Notes under the pieces: model-generated
Databases searched by the model: none
What the model was told of the DNA's origin: nothing
What the model saw: the letters and a program-made list of their open reading frames with translations, nothing else
Made by a program: the position numbers and the translations under genes
In this document: positions 33,863 to 37,845 of the stretch, piece by piece
Layout: every line of letters starts with the position of its first letter
Position numbering within the stretch: the stretch's first letter is position 1
Assembly (NCBI GenBank): GCA_902784785.1
Contig: CACZWF010000012.1
Coordinates: forward strand, 1 to 37,845
Direction: 5' to 3'
DNA: 37,845 bases
Origin: an uncultured Bacteroidia bacterium
GTDB taxonomy: Bacteria > Bacteroidota > Bacteroidia > Bacteroidales > UBA932

Positions 33863-33896
33863 AAAAACGGAGATGTCTTGCGGCATCTCCGTTTTT
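33863..33896. terminator. Strong bidirectional terminator after the fimbrial operon
   Basis: A 13-bp perfect stem (AAAAACGGAGATG at 33863-33875 with CATCTCCGTTTTT at 33884-33896) and 8-nt loop. The A-tract on one side and T-tract on the other serve both the fimbrillin operon and the convergent peroxidase gene. Confidence 0.92.
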
Positions 33897-33897
33897 A

Positions 33898-34440
33898 CTA
33901 CAGCATCGCTTGAATGTCTTTCTCGATGTCTTCGGGAGTGGTTGTGGGAGGGAAGCGTTTGATGACGGAGCCGTCGCGGTTGACGAGGAACTTGGTAAAG
34001 TTCCACTGAATATCGCTCTTCTTCCCGACACTCTTGCTGATGGCCTTGAAAAGGGTGGAAGCGGCCTTGGCCTTGAGGCCCTTGTATTCTTCGGTCGGAG
34101 CCTGCTCTTTCAGATATTCAAAAACAGGTTCGGCGTTCGGACCGTTGACCTCGCATTTGGCCATCAACGGGAAGGTGACCCCGTGATTGAGGCGGCAGAA
34201 CTCAGCAATCTCCCCGTCGGAACCCGGTTCCTGACCGGCGAACTGGTCGCAAGGGAAGCCGACGATGACCAGTCCCTGCTCTTTGTACTTCTGATAGAGG
34301 GCCTCCAGGCCGTCATACTGCGGAGTGAAGCCGCATTTGGAGGCGGTGTTGACAACCATCAGGACTTTGCCTTCAAACTGTGCGAAGTCCACTTCTTTGC
34401 CCTTGTTGGAGAGGGTCTTGAAATCGTAAATTTTAGCCAT
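33898..34440 (-). CDS. Glutathione peroxidase family protein
   Basis: 180 residues. Peroxidatic Cys36 in NTASKCGFTPQYDGLEALY (a Cys, not selenocysteine), Gln67 region GFPCDQFAGQEPG, and WNFTKFLVNRDG near 147-158, the catalytic tetrad elements of the family. Bacterial members usually use thioredoxin to reduce peroxides. The second cysteine of FPCDQF (Cys64) could be the resolving one. Single gene, with TATCTTGC as a weak -7 candidate about 34474 on the minus strand. Confidence 0.94.
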   Translation of the reverse strand: MAKIYDFKTLSNKGKEVDFAQFEGKVLMVVNTASKCGFTPQYDGLEALYQKYKEQGLVIVGFPCDQFAGQEPGSDGEIAEFCRLNHGVTFPLMAKCEVNGPNAEPVFEYLKEQAPTEEYKGLKAKAASTLFKAISKSVGKKSDIQWNFTKFLVNRDGSVIKRFPPTTTPEDIEKDIQAML

Positions 34441-34493
34441 AATGGATTTTCTTTAAGTGTTTTGACGCAAGATACGGATTATTTTTGAAAATC

Positions 34494-35114
34494 CTACCAG
34501 CGGTAGAACAAAAAGCCCAAATAGACGCGAGGCCCCATCGGCAAACTTTGTCGTCCTTTGACGAGGGTATGCAGGCAATCGACCTTCAGCGTCACGTGAA
34601 AGGCGGGTGATACAATGAAATCACAGCCGATAAAAGGGTCGATGACCATAAAGCCCTGTCGGTGGAAAATCGTATTGTTGACGGGTGCGCCGGGCTCCAC
34701 AGGAGTTTCATTCATCAGCAATGTGGTGGCGGCGCCTCCTCCGAGGGTCAGGCCGACATAAGGCATCCACCAGCCGAGCGTCCAGTAGCCGTCCACCACC
34801 AGTCCGCCCCAACCGGCTTGATAATAACTGCCGTTCCCTTTCTGGGGCAGGACGGAAAGATACCCCTCCCCGCCGACGCGGAAATGATCCCACAAATGTA
34901 CGCGTGCCACACCCCCGATGCCGAAGGGCGCGCCGGAAGCCTCGTAGCCCAGCGGCTGGATGGTTCCACGCAGATAACCGGTATGGATCATCATTCCCCC
35001 GTCAAACCCGCGGAAGACCTTCTTCTCCTGAGCCTCCTGACTCTTTGGGCTCTCCTGAGCCCCGGCCCAGAGGCTTATCAGCAGGGTCAATAATAGAAAG
35101 GTAAGTTTTTTCAT
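34494..35114 (-). CDS. Outer-membrane beta-barrel-like protein
   Basis: 206 residues from ATG 35114 (an in-frame ATG three codons earlier is possible). Signal peptide MKKLTFLLLTLLISLWAGAQ. The mature part is Gly- and aromatic-rich with alternating strands (FDGGMMIHTGYLRG, FRVGGEGYLSVLPQ, WWMPYVGLTLGGGAATTLL) and ends in an aromatic residue (VYLGFLFYRW), typical of barrel proteins. Function unknown. It follows the DUF4491 gene by 13 bp in one operon. Confidence 0.7.
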   Translation of the reverse strand: MKKLTFLLLTLLISLWAGAQESPKSQEAQEKKVFRGFDGGMMIHTGYLRGTIQPLGYEASGAPFGIGGVARVHLWDHFRVGGEGYLSVLPQKGNGSYYQAGWGGLVVDGYWTLGWWMPYVGLTLGGGAATTLLMNETPVEPGAPVNNTIFHRQGFMVIDPFIGCDFIVSPAFHVTLKVDCLHTLVKGRQSLPMGPRVYLGFLFYRW

Positions 35115-35127
35115 CGATTGCAATGTC

Positions 35128-35481
35128 TTATTGGGGCTGAATTTCGCTATGGCCGGCTGCCTTCAACCGGCTTTCCTCACGCTTTTTCTGATAATATTCG
35201 TGGCGTTTCGGATTCTCCGGGAACCACCCCTTCAACACGCGCTGCTCCTGCTTGAACACTTCGTGGATGCTCCAGAAACTCGAGAAAGCCACCGCGCCCG
35301 TGATCGTGGAACCGATATAGGACTCGATAAACAGCGAAAGACAGACGCAGAGGATGCCCAGCACAAGGAAAATCCACCACGACTTGAGCCCCCAACGGTA
35401 TTCCCAACGAATGACCAGCGGATGGAAGATGCCGATACAGGCAAAGACGGCCGCGCCGATAATGATTCCGTTAAAATTCAT
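35128..35481 (-). CDS. DUF4491 family small membrane protein
   Basis: 117 residues with three hydrophobic segments (about 5-24, 34-52, 58-72): IIIGAAVFACIGIFHPLVI, WWIFLVLGILCVCLSLFI. The start MNFNGIIIGAAVF...IFHPLVIRWEYRWG is characteristic of this Bacteroidetes family. The basic C-terminus is cytoplasmic. Function unknown. Promoter -7 TAAATTTG at 35502-35509. Confidence 0.82.
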   Translation of the reverse strand: MNFNGIIIGAAVFACIGIFHPLVIRWEYRWGLKSWWIFLVLGILCVCLSLFIESYIGSTITGAVAFSSFWSIHEVFKQEQRVLKGWFPENPKRHEYYQKKREESRLKAAGHSEIQPQ

Positions 35482-35501
35482 CTCCTGATTTTTTCAGGGT
35501 G

Positions 35502-35509
35502 CAAATTTA
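35502..35509 (-). promoter_or_regulatory. -7 box (TAAATTTG) of the DUF4491 operon
   Basis: Exact TAnnTTTG on the minus strand, 21 bp before the start codon. Confidence 0.6.
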
Positions 35510-35550
35510 CGGCAGAATCTACATATTTGATAGGAAGGTGAGGGCAAAAA

Positions 35551-36366
35551 TTAGGACAATCCGTGCATCTTTTTCCGAAAGGCAAGCGGCGATATGCCAG
35601 CGTGTTTCTTAAAAAAGCGCGAAAAATAGGACGAATCGTCCAATCCTACCGCCGTGGCAATCTCCGAAACAGGCTGCTCCGTATCCCGCAACAGGCGTTT
35701 GGCCATTCCCAGACGGGCGATGTCAATCCACTCGCCTACGCTTTTCCCGGTCGCATTCCGTACCATCCGGTTCAGATGGCCGGGACTGACACAGGCCTCC
35801 TGGGCATAAATGGACAGTGTTTGGGGCGGACGGACCGTTGAGAACACGCTTTCAAGAAATTTCGACACCACCTGAGAGGGTTGGTTGAGAGACTGCGATT
35901 TGACCCGTGAGAGCAAGAGATCCAGACCTTTTCCGAGAAACTCACGGTCACCCCGCTGGAAAGAAAGGACCATCATATTGAACAGTTCCCCGACAAAGAC
36001 CGCCTCGTCGAACCAGAAGGCCTGATGGACGGGCTCCAACCACTGCAGGACCACTTCGGGACGGGAAAGCAAATCGGCGCGGAACCCCCCGGTATAGCCG
36101 ACCGCATCGGAATAATAGCGAATGGAGAACGAGCGGCCCTCGGGAATCAGCAACAGGTGGCCGATGCCGCACAGGAACTGGGTTCCATCGACTTCCGCCA
36201 GAACCTCGCCCCCGGTCAGGAATAAAAAGCCCACGAAAGGCAGATGGGCCGAAGGAACTTCCGGCACAGACACTTGCTCCCGCGTGTTCATACGCCGGAT
36301 GAAGAACGGGACCTGCGAATAATCCGCGTCCTTGCTCCAATGGGGGTGTACTCGATGAGCATCCAT
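35551..36366 (-). CDS. AraC-family transcriptional regulator
   Basis: 271 residues. An N-terminal cupin-like sensing domain (about 20-110; PFVGFLFLTGGEVLAEVDG, LLLIPEGRSFSIRYY) and a C-terminal double helix-turn-helix (about 170-268; IYAQEACVSPGHLNRMVRNATG, VSEIATAVGLDDSSYFSRFFKKHAGISPLAFRK). Soluble, unlike the membrane regulator at 22335. Its ligand and target are not evident; it is divergent from the YifB/ComM-type gene. Confidence 0.92.
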   Translation of the reverse strand: MDAHRVHPHWSKDADYSQVPFFIRRMNTREQVSVPEVPSAHLPFVGFLFLTGGEVLAEVDGTQFLCGIGHLLLIPEGRSFSIRYYSDAVGYTGGFRADLLSRPEVVLQWLEPVHQAFWFDEAVFVGELFNMMVLSFQRGDREFLGKGLDLLLSRVKSQSLNQPSQVVSKFLESVFSTVRPPQTLSIYAQEACVSPGHLNRMVRNATGKSVGEWIDIARLGMAKRLLRDTEQPVSEIATAVGLDDSSYFSRFFKKHAGISPLAFRKKMHGLS

Positions 36367-36386
36367 TTGAAAATCCTTAAGCCGTG

Positions 36387-36394
36387 CAAAGATA
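36387..36394 (-). promoter_or_regulatory. -7 box (TATCTTTG) of the AraC-family gene
   Basis: Exact TAnnTTTG on the minus strand, 20 bp before the start codon. Confidence 0.6.
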
Positions 36395-36528
36395 GGTCTT
36401 TTTGGACTTTCAAATCGTAAAACACGAAAAAGTTTTTCCGGATTTTAAAAAAGTAAAGAAAAAATTTTCTTTTTCCGAGCACTTTTTGTTTTTGCAAACC
36501 GCATCTTTGCGCAAAAAAACAGACACGT

Positions 36529-37845
36529 ATGATAGTAAATGTTTTGAGCGCAAAATGCATCGGCATCGAAGCGGTGCCGGTGACCGTGGAGGTCGATATC
36601 ACCCCCGGAATCGGTATTCATCTGGTCGGTCTGGCCGACGTCGCCGTCAAAGAAAGTCTGTTGCGGACCGTGACGGCCCTGCAGTCGTTGGGCTTCCGCA
36701 TTCCCGGCAAAAAAATCGTGATCAACCTGGCTCCGGCCGACCTCCACAAAAAGGGGAGTGGGTATGACCTGCCTATCGCGTTGGGAATCATCGCCGCCTC
36801 CGAACAGGCCCTGCTGCCGCGGTTGAATGAACTGCTCTTCGTGGGAGAACTGGGGCTGGACGGGCACATTCGGACCATCCAGGGTGCCCTGCCCATCGTG
36901 GAAATGGCTGCCAGCCTGGGCATAAAGGGGACGGTGCTGCCCTATGACGCGGCGTTGGAGGCATCCGACTATGGGGAAGAAAATATCTATGCGGTGGATA
37001 CCCTGACTGACGTATTGCGCATTGCGAGCGGGCAGGAGGATGTCTCCGACTTGCTGGTACGTCATCGCTTGAAAGCGAAAAAAAAGACTGAAGACGAAGA
37101 GCAGACGGGCGACCACGGAAAGAAGGGCTTGCCCTCGCCCTATCCCGATTTTGCGGATATTATCGGACAGGATGCAGCCAAAAGAGGCATAGAGATTGCG
37201 GCCAGCGGCTGTCACAATGTCATTCTTGTCGGTCCTCCGGGAGCCGGAAAAAGCTCTTTGGCCAAAGCGCTGGCCGGCATCCTGCCCGAAATGTCTCGGG
37301 GAGAGGCTTTGCAGACGAGCAAGATTTACTCCGTTTCCGGCATCTCCCACGAGGGGCTGATTCGCCGTCGGCCTTTCCGGCAACCGCATTACACATCCTC
37401 TCTTCCGGCGTTGCTGGGTGGCGGCAGCGACGCCGTGCTTCCCGGAGAGGTGTCTTTGGCACACAACGGGGTGCTTTTTCTGGATGAATTCTGCGAAGCG
37501 CCCAAACGGGTGACTGAGTCGCTGCGAGCCCCTATCGAAGACCGCAAAGTGGTGATTTCCCGCCTGCGCTCGAAGGTGGAATTCCCAGCCTCGTTTATGC
37601 TGGTAGCGGCCACCAACCCCTGCCCTTGCGGCTATTATGGCGAAGGCAATCGATGCATCTGCTCGGAAGGCCGGCGCCAGGCCTATCTCAGCAAACTCTC
37701 CGGCCCGATGATGGACCGAATTGACCTGCAGCTTTGGCTCCATCCGGTAGAGCCGGCGCGGCTGATGAGCAAGGAACGGGGTGAGTCTTCTGCGGCGGTC
37801 GCCCGAAGAGTGGCGCTGGCGAGGGAGATTCAGCGGCGGCGTTTT
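36529..37845 (+). CDS. YifB/ComM-family Mg-chelatase-like AAA+ ATPase (3' end outside window)
   Basis: 439 codons of the usual ~510. An N-terminal ChlI-type domain (about 1-165; VNVLSAKCIGIEAVPVTVEVDITPG, GLADVAVKESLLR, PADLHKKGSGYDLPIALGI, GELGLDG) precedes the AAA+ core with Walker A VGPPGAGKSSLAKAL (about 234-248), Walker B GVLFLDEFCEA (about 314-324) and AATNPCPCGYYG (about 362-373). ComM relatives act as hexameric helicases that extend branch migration in natural transformation; YifB names the same family. The start ATG 36529 matches the family start. Confidence 0.93.
   Translation, partial: MIVNVLSAKCIGIEAVPVTVEVDITPGIGIHLVGLADVAVKESLLRTVTALQSLGFRIPGKKIVINLAPADLHKKGSGYDLPIALGIIAASEQALLPRLNELLFVGELGLDGHIRTIQGALPIVEMAASLGIKGTVLPYDAALEASDYGEENIYAVDTLTDVLRIASGQEDVSDLLVRHRLKAKKKTEDEEQTGDHGKKGLPSPYPDFADIIGQDAAKRGIEIAASGCHNVILVGPPGAGKSSLAKALAGILPEMSRGEALQTSKIYSVSGISHEGLIRRRPFRQPHYTSSLPALLGGGSDAVLPGEVSLAHNGVLFLDEFCEAPKRVTESLRAPIEDRKVVISRLRSKVEFPASFMLVAATNPCPCGYYGEGNRCICSEGRRQAYLSKLSGPMMDRIDLQLWLHPVEPARLMSKERGESSAAVARRVALAREIQRRRF

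Overview
The window reads as a chromosomal segment of a Bacteroidales (Bacteroidota) bacterium. The evidence is at least fifteen exact TAnnTTTG -7 boxes placed just before genes, general absence of Shine-Dalgarno sites, a run of fimbrillin-type lipoproteins, ORF6N, DUF4143 and DUF4491 family proteins, and a Bacteroidetes-type tyrosine integrase. Genus cannot be set from this alone.

Positions 1-21.4 kb form an accessory and defence island. It holds a DUF4143 AAA ATPase cut by the window edge; a tyrosine integrase with a broken 3' end; a Fic protein with an N-terminal VbhA-like antitoxin domain; an AbiEi/AbiEii toxin-antitoxin pair; an NAD(P)-binding oxidoreductase whose 3' end is present three times and punctuates the Fic and AbiE modules; an ORF6N gene with an in-frame stop; a kinase remnant; a split UGSC-like secreted protein; a 1024-residue HD plus GHKL (Hsp90/MORC-type) ATPase; a DUF234 ATPase; a second DUF4143 ATPase; a Nudix hydrolase; and a Sau3AI-like restriction-modification cassette with a Vsr repair endonuclease.

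Positions 21.4-37.8 kb are more G+C-rich and ordered. They hold a Tat-exported flavodoxin-fold protein, a membrane-anchored AraC-type regulator, and a tight six-gene operon (OmpA-family protein plus five fimbrillin-like lipoproteins) closed by a strong bidirectional terminator. Glutathione peroxidase, a beta-barrel protein with a DUF4491 protein, an AraC regulator and the start of a YifB/ComM-type ATPase follow.

The most unusual signal is regulatory. Both DUF4143 ATPase genes begin 5-9 bp downstream of a private array of 12-15 bp direct repeats, with an exact period of 33 bp in one case (four units) and 32 bp in the other (three units). The motifs are unrelated. The DUF234 ATPase starts 9 bp after its own palindromic repeats, and an orphan 32-bp-period pair at 15823-15870 sits 8 bp from a dead ATG. 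This suggests a family of ATPases that each recognise their own operator. The second strong signal is stepwise insertion of toxin modules at the 3' end of the oxidoreductase gene. Several genes in the island carry lesions, so either the island is decaying or the assembly has indels there.
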